Positions 14,001 through 27,660 of a stretch of 64,000 nucleotides of DNA are shown piece after piece. The stretch is from assembly GCF_040869045.1 (NCBI RefSeq), contig NW_027137028.1, positions 62,001 through 126,000 on the forward strand, in the 5' to 3' direction. The notes under the pieces were generated by a model that saw only the letters and a list, made by a program, of their open reading frames with translations, was not told the origin of the DNA and did no database searches. The DNA is from Eurosta solidaginis (taxonomy: Eukaryota; Arthropoda; Insecta; Diptera; Tephritidae). Both the position numbers and the translations under genes were made by a program. Every line of letters starts with the position of its first letter. Positions within the stretch are counted from its first letter, which is position 1.

Positions 14001-16826
14001 TGAACCGTTAACGATAGAACCCTGTATCAGCTTGTGGATTAATATACACATAAAAACCTATTATCTTCAAAAACAAAATGGGTTCTATCTTGCTTGGTTC
14101 AATAGATATGGATACTTATCCCTTTTAGTCGGTTAACCCCACCCACTTTGACGTAGAAATTGAACCGTTAACGATAGAACCTTGTATAAGCCTGTGAAGC
14201 AATATACACATAAAAACCTATCATCTGCGAAAACGAAATCGATTTATCTTGCTTGGTTCAATAGATATGGACACTTATCCCTTTTAGTCGGTTAACCCCA
14301 CCCACTATGACGTAGAAATTGAACCGTTAACGACAGAACCTTGTATCAGCATGTGGATTAATATACACATAAAAACCTACCATCTGCAGAAACAAAATCG
14401 ATTCTATCTTGCTCGGTTCAATAGATATGGACACTTATCCCTTTTAGTCGGTTAACCCCACCCACAATAGATATGGACACTTATACCTTTTAGTCGGTTA
14501 ACCCCATCCACTTTGACGTACAAATTGAACCGTTAACGACAGAACCTTGGATCAGCTTGTGGATTAATATACACATAAAAACCTACCATCTGCAAAAATA
14601 AAATCGATCCTATCTTGCTTGGTTCAATAGATATGTATACTTATCCCTTTCAGTCGGTTAACCCCAACCAGTATGACGTAGACGTTGAACCGTTGGCGAT
14701 AGAACCGTGGATCAGCCTGTGAGTTAATATACACATAAAAAACCTACCAGATGCAAAAATAAAATCGATTCTATCTTGCATGGTGCAATAGATATGGACA
14801 CTTATCCCTTTTAGTCGGTTAACCCCACCCACTATGACGTAGAAATTGAACCGTTAACGACAGAACCTTGTATAAGCATGTGGATTAATATACACATAAA
14901 AACCTACCATCTGCAGAAATAAAATCGATTCTATCTTGCTCCGTTCAATAGATATGGACACTTATCCCTTTTAGTCGGTTAACCCCACCCACAATAGATA
15001 TGGACACTTATACCTTTTAGTCGGTTAACCCCATCCACTTTGACGTAGAAATTGAACCGTTAACGACAGAACCTTGGATCAGCTTGTGGATTAATATACA
15101 CATAAAAACCTACCATCTGCAAAAACAAAATCGATTCTATCTTGCTTGGTTCAATAGATATGTATACTTATCCCTTTCAGTCGGTTAACCCCAACCAGTA
15201 TGACGTAGACGTTGAACCGTTGGCGATAGAACCGTGGATCAGCCTGTGAGTTAATATACACATAAAAAACCTACCAGATGCAAAAATAAAATCGATTCTA
15301 TCTTGCATGGTGCAATAGATATGGACACTTATCCCTTTTAGTCGGTTAACCCCACCCACTATGACGTAGAAATTGAACCGTTAACGACAGAACCTTGTAT
15401 CAGCATGTGGATTAATATACACATAAAAACCTACCATCTACAGAAACAAAATCGATTCTATCTTGCTCGGTTCAATAGATATGGACACTTATCCCTTTTA
15501 GTCGGTTAACCCCACCCACAATAGATATGGACACTTATACCTTTTAGTCGGTTAACCCCATCCACTTTGACGTAGAAATTGAACCGTTAACGATAGAACC
15601 TTGTATCAGCTTGTGGATTAATATACACATAAAAACCTACCATCTGCAAAAATAAAATCGATTCTATCTTGCTTGGTTCAATAGATATGGACACTTATCC
15701 CTTTTAGTCAGTTAACCCCATCCACTTTGATGTAGAAATTGAACCGTTAACGATAGAACCTTGTATCAGCTTGTGGATTAATATACACATAAAAACCTAT
15801 CATCTTCAAAAACAAAATGGGTTCTATCTTGCTTGGTTTAATAGATATGGATACTTATCCCTTTTAGTCGGTTAACCCCACACACTTTGACGTAGAAATT
15901 GAACCGTTAACGATAGAACCTTGTATTAGCTTGTGGATTAATATACACATAAAATCCTACCATCTGCAAAAATAAAATCGATTCTATCTTGCTTGGTTCA
16001 ATAGATATGGACACTTATCCCCTTTAGTCAGTTAACCCCATCCACTTTGACGTAGAAATTGAACCGTTAACGATAGAACCTTGTATTAGCTTGTGGATTA
16101 ATACACACATAAAAACCTACCATCCGCAGAAACAAAATCGATTCTATCTTGCTTGGTTCAATAGATATGGACACTTATCCCTTTTAGTCGGTTAACCCCA
16201 CCCACAATAGATATGGACACTTATCCCTTTTAGTCGGTTAACCCCATCCACTTTGACGTAGAAATTGAACCGTTAACGATAGAACCTTGTATTAGCTTGT
16301 GGATTAATGTACACATAAAATCCTACCATCTGCAAAAATAAAATCGATTCTATCTTGCTTGGTTCAATAGATATGGACACTTATCCCTTTTAGTCAGTTA
16401 ACCCCATCCACTTTGACGTAGAAATTGAACCGTTAACGATAGAACCTTGTGTCAGCCTGTGGATTAATATACACATAAAAACCTATCATCTTCAAAAACA
16501 AAATGGGTTCTATCTTGCTTGGTTCAATAGATATGGTTACTTATCCCTTTTAGTCGGTTAACCCCACCCACTTTGACGTAGAAATTGAACCGTTAACGAT
16601 AGAACCTTGTATCAGCCTGTGGATTAATATACACATAAAAACCTACCAGATGCAAAAATAAAATCGATTCTATCTTGCATGGTGCAATAGATATGGAGAC
16701 TTATCCCTTTTAGTCGGTTAACCCCACCCACTATGACGCAGAAATTGAACCGTTAACGTCAGGACCTTGTATCAGCTTGTGGATTAATATACACATAAAA
16801 GCCTACCATATGCAGAAACAAAATCG
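8065..16826 (+). repeat. Satellite super-HOR, type B copy 1 (8762 bp)
   Basis: Begins with a type-A-like series and continues with distinct monomer orders. The same sequence starts again at 16827. The offset is 8762 bp up to about 9560 and 8602 bp from there on, because this copy has one extra 160-bp monomer at about 9570-9730. Private variants that recur 8602 bp later include TGTGTGAGC (11388), AAATTCAACC (13152), GAACCTTGGATC with a 15-bp deletion (12485) and CCTGTGAAGC (14191). Confidence 0.88.
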
Positions 16827-19800
16827 ATTCTATCTTGCTTGGTTCAATAGATATGGACACTTATCCCTTTTAGTCGGTTAACCCCACCCACAATAGATAT
16901 GGACACTTATCCCTTTTAGTCGGATAACCCCGTCCACTTTGACGTAGAAATTGAACCGTTAACGATAGAACCTTGTATCAGCTTGTGGATCAATATACAC
17001 ATAAAAACCTATCATCTTCAAAAACAAAATGGGTTCTATCTTGCTTGGTTCAATAGATATGGATACTTATCCCTTTTAGTCGGCCAACCCCACACACTTT
17101 GACGTAGAAATTGAACCGTTAACGATAGAACCTTGTATTAGCTTTTGGATTAATATACACATAAAATCCTACCATCTGCAAAAATAAAATCGATTCTATT
17201 TTGCTTGGTTCAATAGTTATGGACACTTATCCCTTTTAGTCGGTTAACCCCATCCACTTTGACGTAGAAATTGAACCGTTAACGATAGAACCTTGTATTA
17301 GCTTGTGGATAAATATACACATAAAATCCTACCATCTGCAAAAATAAAATCGATTCTATCTTGCTTGGTTCAATAGATATGGACACTTATCCCTTTTAGT
17401 CAGTTAACCCCATCCACTTTGACGTAGAAATTGAACCGTTAACGATAGAACCTTGTATCAGCTTGTGGATTAATATACACATAAAAACCTATTATCTTCA
17501 AAAACAAAATGGGTTCTATCTTGCTTGGTTCAATAGATATGGATACTTATCCCTTTTAGTCGGTTAACCCCACACACTTTGACGTAGAAATTGAACCGTT
17601 AACGATAGAATCTTGTATTAGCTCGTGGATAAATACACACATAAAATCCTACCATCTGCAAAAATAAAATCGATTCTATCTTGCTTGGTGCAATAGATAT
17701 GGACACTTATCCCTTTTAGTCAGTTAACCCCATCCACTTTGACGTAGAAATTGAACCGTTAACGATAGAACCTTGTATCAGCTTGTGGATTAATACACAC
17801 ATAAAAACCTATTATCTTCAAAAACAAAATGGGTTCTATCTTGCTTGGTTCAATAGATATGGATACTTATCCCTTTTAGTCGGTTAACCCCACCCACTTT
17901 GACGTAGAAATTGAACCGTTAACGACAGAACCTTGGATCAGCTCGTGGATTAATATACACATAAATACCTATCATCTGCGAAAACAAAATCGATTTATCT
18001 AGCTTGGTTCAATAGATATGGACACTTATCCCTTTTAGTCGGTTAACCCCATCCACTTTGACGTAGAAATTGATCCGTTAACGATAGAACCTTGTATCAG
18101 CATGTGGATTAATATACACATAAAAACCTACCATCTGCAGAAACAAAATCGATTCTATCTTGCTCGGTTCAATAGATATGGACACTTATCCCTTTTAGTC
18201 GGTTAACCCCACCCACAATAGATATGGACACTTATACCTTTTAGTCGGTTAACCCCATCCACTTTGACGTAGAAATTGAACCGTTAACGAAAGAACCTTG
18301 TATCAGCTTGTGGATTAATATACACATAAAAACCTATCATCTTCAAAAACAAAATGGGTTCTATCTTGCTTGGTTCAATAGATATGGACACTTATCCCTT
18401 TTAGTCAGTTAACCCCATCCACTTTGACGTAGAAATTGATCCGTTAACGACAGAACCTTGGATCAGCTTGTGGATTAATATACACATAAATACCTATCAT
18501 CTGCGAAAACGAAATCGATTTATCTAGCTTGGTTCAATAGATATGGACACTTATCCCTTTTAGTCGGTTAACCCCATCCACTTTGACGTAGAAATTGATC
18601 CGTTAACGATAGAACCTTGTATCAGCATGTGGATTAATATACACATAAAAACCTACCATCTGCAGAAACAAAATCGATTCTATCTTGCTCGGTTCAATAG
18701 ATATGGACACCTATCCCTTTTAGTCGGTTAACCCCACCCACAATAGATATGGACACTTATACCTTTTAGTCGGCCAACCCCACAGACTTTGACGTAGAAA
18801 TTGAACCGTTAACGATAGAACCTTGTATTAGCTTTTGGATTAATATACACATAAAATCCTACCATCTGCAAAAATAAAATCGATTCTATCTTGCTTGGTT
18901 CAATAGATATGGACACTTACACCTTTTAGTCGGTTAACCCCATCCACTTTGACGTAGAAATTGAACCGTTAACGATAGAACCTTGTATCAGCTTGTGGAT
19001 TAATATACACATAAAAACCTACCATCTGCAAAAATAAAATCGATTCTATCTTGCTTGGTTCAATAGATATGGACACTTATACCTTTTAGTCGGTTAACCC
19101 CATCCACTTTGACGTAGAAATTGAACCGTTAACGATAGAACCTTGTATTAGCTTGTGGATTAATATACACATAAAATCCTACCATCTGCAAAAATAAAAT
19201 CGATTCTATCTTGCTTGTTTCAATAGATATGAACACTTATCCCCTTTAGTCAGTTAACCCCATCCACTTTGACGTAGAAATTGATCCGTTAACGACAGAA
19301 CCTTGGATCAGCTTGTGGATTAATATACACATAAATACCTATCATCTGCGAAAACGAAATCGATTTATCTAGCTTGGTTCAATAGATATGGACACTTATC
19401 CCTTTTAGTCGGTTAACCCCATCCACTTTGACGTAGAAATTGATCCGTTAACGATAGAACCTTGTATCAGCATGTGGATTAATATACACATAAAAACCTA
19501 CCATCTGCAGAAACAAAATCGATTCTATCTTGCTCGGTTCAATAGATATGGACACCTATCCCTTTTAGTCGGTTAACCCCACCCACAATAGATATGGACA
19601 CTTATACCTTTTAGTCGGCCAACCCCACAGACTTTGACGTAGAAATTGAACCGTTAACGATAGAACCTTGTATTAGCTTTTGGATTAATATACACATAAA
19701 ATCCTACCATCTGCAAAAATAAAATCGATTCTATTTTGCTTGGTTCAATAGTTATGGACACTTATCCCTTTTAGTCGGTTAACCCCATCCACTTTGACGT

Positions 19801-22800
19801 AGAAATTGAACCGTTAACGATAGAACCTTGTATCAGCTTGTGGATTAATATACACATAAAAACCTATCATCTTCAAAAACAAAATGGGTTCTATCTTGCT
19901 TGGTTCAATAGATATGGACACTTATCCCTTTTAGTCAGTTAACCCCATCCACTTTGACGTAGAAATTGAACCGTTAACGATAGAACCTTGTGTGAGCTTG
20001 TGGATTAATATACACAAAAAAACCTATTATCTTCAAAAACAAAATGGGTTCTATCTTGCTTGGTTCAATAGATATGGATACTTATCCCTTTTAGTCGGTT
20101 AACCCCACCCACTTTGACGTAGAAATTGAACCGTTAACGACAGAACCTTGGATCAGCTTGTGGATTAATATACACATAAATACCTATCATCTGCGAAAAC
20201 GAAATCGATTTATCTAGCTTGGTTCAATAGATATGGACACTTATCCCTTTTAGTCGGTTAACCCCATCCACTTTGACGTAGAAATTGATCCGTTAACGAT
20301 AGAACCTTGTATCAGCTTGTGGATTAATATACACATAAAAACATATCATCTTCAAAAACAAAATGGGTTCTATCTTACTTGGTTCAATAGATATGGACAC
20401 TTATCCCTTTTAGTCAGTTAACCCCATCCACTTTGACGTAGAAATTGAACCGTTAACGATAGAACCTTGTATTAGCTTTTGGATTAATATACACATAAAA
20501 TCCTACCATCTGCAAAAATAAAATCGATTCTATTTTGCTTGGTTCAATAGTTATGGACACTTATCCCTTTTAGTCGGTTAACCCCATCCACTTTGACGTA
20601 GAAATTGAACCGTAAACGATAGAACCTTGTATCAGCTTGTGGATTAATATACACATAAAAACCTATCATCTTCAAAAACAAAATGGGTTCTATCTTGCTT
20701 GGTTCAATAGATATGGACACTTATCCCTTTTAGTCAGTTAACCCCATCCACTTTGACGTAGAAATTGAACCGTTAACGATAGAACCTTGTATTAGCTTTT
20801 GGATTAATATACACATAAAATCCTACCATCTGCAAAAATAAAATCGATTCTATTTTGCTTGGTTCAATAGTTATGGACACTTATCCCTTTTAGTCGGTTA
20901 ACCCCATCCACTTTGACGTAGAAATTGAACCGTTAACGATAGAACCTTGTATCAGCTTGTGGATTAATATACACATAAAAACCTATTATCTTCAAAAACA
21001 AAATGGGTTCTATCTTGCTTGGTTCAATAGATATGGATACTTATCCCTTTTAGTCGGTTAACCCCACCCACTTTGACGTAGAAATTGAACCTTGGATCAG
21101 CTTGTGGATTAATATACACATAAATACCTATCATCTGCGAAAACGAAATCGATTTATCTAGCTTGGTTCAATAGATATGGACACTTATCCCTTTTAGTCG
21201 GTTAACCCCATCCACTTTGACGTAGAAATTGATCCGTTAACGATAGAACCTTGTATCAGCATGTGGATTAATATACACATAAAAACCTACCATCTGCAGA
21301 AACAAAATCGATTCTATCTTGCTCGGTTCAATAGATATGGACACTTATCCCTTTTAGTTGGTTAACCCCACCCACAATAGATATGGACACTTATACCTTT
21401 CAGTCGGCCAACCCCACAGACTTTGACGTAGAAATTGAACCGTTAACGATAGAACCTTGTATTAGCTTTTGGATTAATATACACATAAAATCCTACCATC
21501 TGCAAAAATAAAATCGATTCTATTTTGCTTGGTTCAATAGTTATGGACACTTATCCCTTTTAGTCGGTTAACCCCATCCACTTTGACGTAGAAATTGAAC
21601 CGTTAACGATAGAACCTTGTATCAGCTTGTGGATTAATATACACATAAAAACCTATCATCTTCAAAAACAAAATGGGTTCTATCTTGCTTGGTTCAATAG
21701 ATATGGACACTTATCCCTTTTAGTCAGTTAACCCCATCCACTTTGACGTAGAAATTCAACCGTTAACGATAGAACCTTGTATGAGCTTGTGGATTAATAT
21801 ACACATAAAAACCTATTATCTTCAAAAACAAAATGGGTTCTATCTTGCTTGGTTCAATAGATATGGATACTTATCCCTTTTAGTCGGTTAACCCCACCCA
21901 CTTTGACGTAGAAATTGAACCGTTAACGACAGAACCTTGGATCAGCTTGTGGATTAATATACACATAAAAACCTACCATCTGCAAAAATAAAATCGATTC
22001 TATCTTGCTTGGTTCAATAGATATGTATACTTATCCCTTTCAGTCGGTTAACCCCACCCAGTATGACGTAGACGTTGAACCGTTGGCGATAGAACCGTGG
22101 ATCAGCCTGTGAGTTAATATACACATAAAAAACCTACCAGATGCAAAAATAAAATCGATTCTATCTTGCATGGTGCAATAGATATGGACACTTATCCCTT
22201 TTAGTCGGTTAACCCCACCCACTATGACGTAGAAATTGAACCGTTAACGACAGAACCTTGTATCAGCATGTGGATTAATATACACATAAAAACCTACCAT
22301 CTGCAGAAACAAAATCGATTCTATCTTGCTCGGTTCAATAGATATGGACACTTATCCCTTTTAGTCGGTTAACCCCACCCACAATAGATATGGAAACTTA
22401 TACCTTTTAGTCGGTTAACCCCATCCACTTTGACGTAGAAATTGAACCGTTAACGATAGAACCTTGTATCAGCTTGTGGATTAATATACACATAAAAACC
22501 TACCATCTGCAAAAATAAAATCGATTCTATCTTGCTTGGTTCAATAGATATGGACACTTATCCCTTTTAGTCAGTTAACCCCATCCACTTTGACGTAGAA
22601 ACTGAACCGTTAACGATAGAACCCTGTATCAGCTTGTGGATTAATATACACATAAAAACCTATTATCTTCAAAAACAAAATGGGTTCTATCTTGCTTGGT
22701 TCAATAGATATGGATACTTATCCCTTTTAGTCGGTTAACCCCACCCACTTTGACGTAGAAATTGAACCGTTAACGATAGAACCTTGTATAAGCCTGTGAA

Positions 22801-25428
22801 GCAATATACACATAAAAACCTATCATCTGCGAAAACGAAATCGATTTATCTTGCTTGGTTCAATAGATATGGACACTTATCCCTTTTAGTCGGTTAACCC
22901 CACCCACTATGACGTAGAAATTGAACCGTTAACGACAGAACCTTGTATCAGCATGTGGATTAATATACACATAAAAACCTACCATCTGCAGAAACAAAAT
23001 CGATTCTATCTTGCTCGGTTCAATAGATATGGACACTTATCCCTTTTAGTCGGTTAACCCCACCCACAATAGATATGGACACTTATACCTTTTAGTCGGT
23101 TAACCCCATCCACTTTGACGTACAAATTGAACCGTTAACGACAGAACCTTGGATCAGCTTGTGGATTAATATACACATAAAAACCTACCATCTGCAAAAA
23201 TAAAATCGATCCTATCTTGCTTGGTTCAATAGATATGTATACTTATCCCTTTCAGTCGGTTAACCCCACCCAGTATGACGTAGACGTTGAACCGTTGGCG
23301 ATAGAACCGTGGATCAGCCTGTGAGTTAATATACACATAAAAAACCTACCAGATGCAAAAATAAAATCGATTCTATCTTGCATGGTGCAATAGATATGGA
23401 CACTTATCCCTTTTAGTCGGTTAACCCCACCCACTATGACGTAGAAATTGAACCGTTAACGACAGAACCTTGTATCAGCATGTGGATTAATATACACATA
23501 AAAACCTACCATCTGCAGAAATAAAATCGATTCTATCTTGCTCCGTTCAATAGATATGGACACTTATCCCTTTTAGTCGGTTAACCCCACCCACAATAGA
23601 TATGGACACTTATAACTTTTAGTCGGTTAACCCCATCCACTTTGACGTAGAAATTGAACCGTTAACGACAGAACCTTGGATCAGCTTGTGGATTAATATA
23701 CACATAAAAACCTACCATCTGCAAAAATAAAATCGATTCTATCTTGCTTGGTTCAATAGATATGTATACTTATCCCTTTCAGTCGGTTAACCCCACCCAG
23801 TATGACGTAGACGTTGAACCGTTGGCGATAGAACCGTGGATCAGCCTGTGAGTTAATATACACATAAAAAACCTACCAGATGCAAAAATAAAATCGATTC
23901 TATCTTGCATGGTGCAATAGATATGGACACTTATCCCTTTTAGTCGGTTAACCCCACCCACTATGACGTAGAAATTGAACCGTTAACGACAGAACCTTGT
24001 ATCAGCATGTGGATTAATATACACATAAAAACCTACCATCCGCAGAAATAAAATCGATTCTATCTTGCTCCGTTCAATAGATATGGACACTTATCCCTTT
24101 TAGTCGGTTAACCCCACCCACAATAGATATGGACACTTATACCTTTTAGTCGGTTAACCCCATCCACTTTGACGTAGAAATTGAACCGTTAACGACAGAA
24201 CCTTGGATCAGCTTGTGGATTAATATACACATAAAAACCTACCATCTGCAAAAATAAAATCGATTCTATCTTGCTTGGTTCAATAGATATGGACACTTAT
24301 CCCTTTTAGTCAGTTAACCCCATCCACTTTGATGTAGAAATTGAACCGTTAACGATAGAACCTTGTATCAGCTTGTGGATTAATATACACATAAAAACCT
24401 ATCATCTTCAAAAACAAAATGGGTTCTATCTTGCTTGGTTCAATAGATATGGATACTTATCCCTTTTAGTCGGTTAACCCCACACACTTTGACATAGAAA
24501 TTGAACCGTTAACGATAGAACCTTGTATTAGCTTGTGGATTAATATACACATAAAATCCTACCATCTGCAAAAATAAAATCGATTCTATCTTGCTTGGTT
24601 CAATAGATATGGACACTTATCCCCTTTAGTCAGTTAACCCCATCCACTTTGACGTAGAAATTGAACCGTTAACGATAGAACCTTGTATTAGCTTGTGGAT
24701 TAATATACACATAAAAACCTACCATCCGCAGAAACAAAATCGATTCTATCTTGCTTGGTTCAATAGATATGGACACTTATCCCTTTTAGTCGGTTAACCC
24801 CACCCACAATAGATATGGACACTTATCCCTTTTAGTCGGTTAACCCCATCCACTTTGACGTAGAAATTGAACCGTTAACGATAGAACCTTGTATTAGCTT
24901 GTGGATTAATGTACACATAAAATCCTACCATCTGCAAAAATAAAATCGATTCTATCTTGCTTGGTTCAATAGATATGGACACTTATCCCTTTTAGTCAGT
25001 TAACCCCATCCACTTTGACGTAGAAATTGAACCGTTAACGATAGAACCTTGTATCAGCCTGTGGATTAATATACACATAAAAACCTATCATCTTCAAAAA
25101 CAAAATGGGTTCTATCTTGCTTGGTTCAATAGATATGGTTACTTATCCCTTTTAGTCGGTTAACCCCACCCACTTTGACGTAGAAATTGAACCGTTAACG
25201 ATAGAACCTTGTATCAGCCTGTGGATTAATATACACATAAAAACCTACCAGATGCAAAAATAAAATCGATTCTATCTTGCATGGTGCAATAGATATGGAG
25301 ACTTATCCCTTTTAGTCGGTTAACCCCACCCACTATGACGCAGAAATTGAACCGTTAACGTCAGGACCTTGTATCAGCTTGTGGATTAATATACACATAA
25401 AAGCCTACCATATGCAGAAACAAAATCG
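16827..25428 (+). repeat. Satellite super-HOR, type B copy 2 (8602 bp)
   Basis: Near-identical second copy of 8065-16826, shown by the private variants at 19993, 21754, 21086 and 22793. It differs by loss of one monomer near 18330 and scattered single-base changes. The variant CGGATAACCCC near 16925 recurs at 25527, where a third copy begins. Confidence 0.88.
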
Positions 25429-27660
25429 ATTCTATCTTGCTTGGTTCAATAGATATGGACACTTATCCCTTTTAGTCGGTTAACCCCACCCACAATAGAT
25501 ATGGACACTTATCCCTTTTAGTCGGATAACCCCGTCCACTTTGACGTAGAAATTGAACCGTTAACGATAGAACCTTGTATCAGCTTGTGGATAAATATAC
25601 ACATAAAAACCTATCATCTTCAAAAACAAAATGGGTTCTATCTTGCTTGGTTCAATAGATATGGATACTTATCCCTTTTAGTCGGCCAACCCCACACACT
25701 TCGACGTAGAAATTGAACCGTTAACGATAGAACCTTGTATTAGCTTTTGGATTAATATACACATAAAATCCTACCATCTGCAAAAATAAAATCGATTCTA
25801 TTTTGCTTGGTTCAATAGTTATGGACACTTATCCCTTTTAGTCGGTTAACCCCATCCACTTTGACGTAGAAATTGAACCGTTAACGATAGAACCTTGTGT
25901 TAGCTTGTGGATAAATATACACATAAAATCCTACCATCTGCAAAAATAAAATCGATTCTATCTTGCTTGGTTCAATAGATATGGACACTTATCCCTTTTA
26001 GTCAGTTAACCCCATCCACTTTGACGTAGAAATTGAACCGTTAACGATAGAACCTTGTATCAGCTTGTGGATTAATATACACATAAAAACCTATTATCTT
26101 CAAAAACAAAATGGGTTCTACCTTGCTTGGTTCAATAGATATGGATACTTATCCCTTTTAGTCGGTTAACCCCACCCACTATGACGTAGAAATTGAACCG
26201 TTAACGACAGAACCTTGGATCAGCTTGTGGATTAATATACACATAAATACCTATCATCTGCGAAAACGAAATCGATTTGTCTAGCTTGGTTCAATAGATA
26301 TGGACACTTATCCCTTTTAGTCGGTTAACCCCATCCACTTTGACGTAGAAATTGAACCGTTAACGATAGAACCTTGTATCAGCTTGTGGATTAATATACA
26401 CATAAAAACCTATCATCTTCAAAAACAAAATGGGTTCTATCTTGCTTGGTTCAATAGATATGGACACTTATCCCTTTTAGTCAGTTAACCCCATCCACTT
26501 TGACGTAGAAATTGAACCGTTAACGATAGAACCTTGTATGAGCTTGTGGATTAATATACACATAAAAACCTATTATCCTCAAAAACAAAATGGGTTCTAT
26601 CTTGCTTGGTTCAATAGATATGGATACTTATCCCTTTTAGTCGGTTAACCCCACCCACTTTGACGTAGAAATTGAACCGTTAACGACAGAACCTTGGATC
26701 AGCTTGTGGATTAATACACACATAAAAACCTACCATCTGCAAAAATAAAATCGATTCTATCTTGCTTGGTTCAATAGATATGTATACTTATCCCTTTCAG
26801 TCGGTTAACCCCACCCAGTATGACGTAGACGTTGAACCGTTAGCGATAGAGCCGTGGATCAGCCTGTGAGTTAATATACACATAAAAAACCTACCAGATG
26901 CAAAAATAAAATCGATTCTATCTTGCATGGTGCAATAGATATGGACACTTATCCCTTTTAGTCGGTTAACCCCACCCACTATGACGTAGAAATTGAACCG
27001 TTAACGACAGAACCTTGTATCAGCATGTGGATTAATATACACATAAAAACCTACCATCTGCAGAAACAAAATCGATTCTATCTTGCTCGGTTCAATAGAT
27101 ATGGACACTTATCCCTTTTAGTCGGTTAACCCAACCCACAATAGATATGGACACTTATACCTTTTAGTCGGTTAACCCCATCCACTTTGACGTAGAAATT
27201 GAACCGTTAACGATAGAACCTTGTATCAGCTTGTGGATTAATATACACATAAAAACCTACCATCTGCAAAAATAAAATCGATTCTATCTTGCTTGGTTCA
27301 ATAGATATGGACACTTATCCCTTTTAGTCAGTTAACCCCATCCACTTTGACGTAGAAACTGAACCGTTAACGATAGAACCCTGTATCAGCTTGTGGATTA
27401 ATATACACATAAAAACCTATTATCTTCAAAAACAAAATGGGTTCTATCTTGCTTGGTTCAATAGATATGGATACTTATCCCTTTTAGTCGGTTAACCCCA
27501 CCCACTTTGACGTAGAAATTGAACCGTTAACGATAGAACCTTGTATAAGCCTGTGAAGCAATATACACATAAAAACCTATCATCTGCGAAAACGAAATCG
27601 ATTTATCTTGCTTGGTTCAATAGATATGGACACTTATCCCTTTTAGTCGGTTAACCCCAC
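25429..27660 (+). repeat. Satellite super-HOR, type B copy 3, internally deleted
   Basis: Starts in the same phase as the other two B copies. Up to about 26170 it aligns to copy 2 at an offset of 8602. Beyond that the matching offset is 4757 (for example the AAGC variant at 22793 recurs at 27550), so about 3.8 kb of the unit is missing. Homology to copy 2 stops near 27660, where different monomer types begin. Confidence 0.78.
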
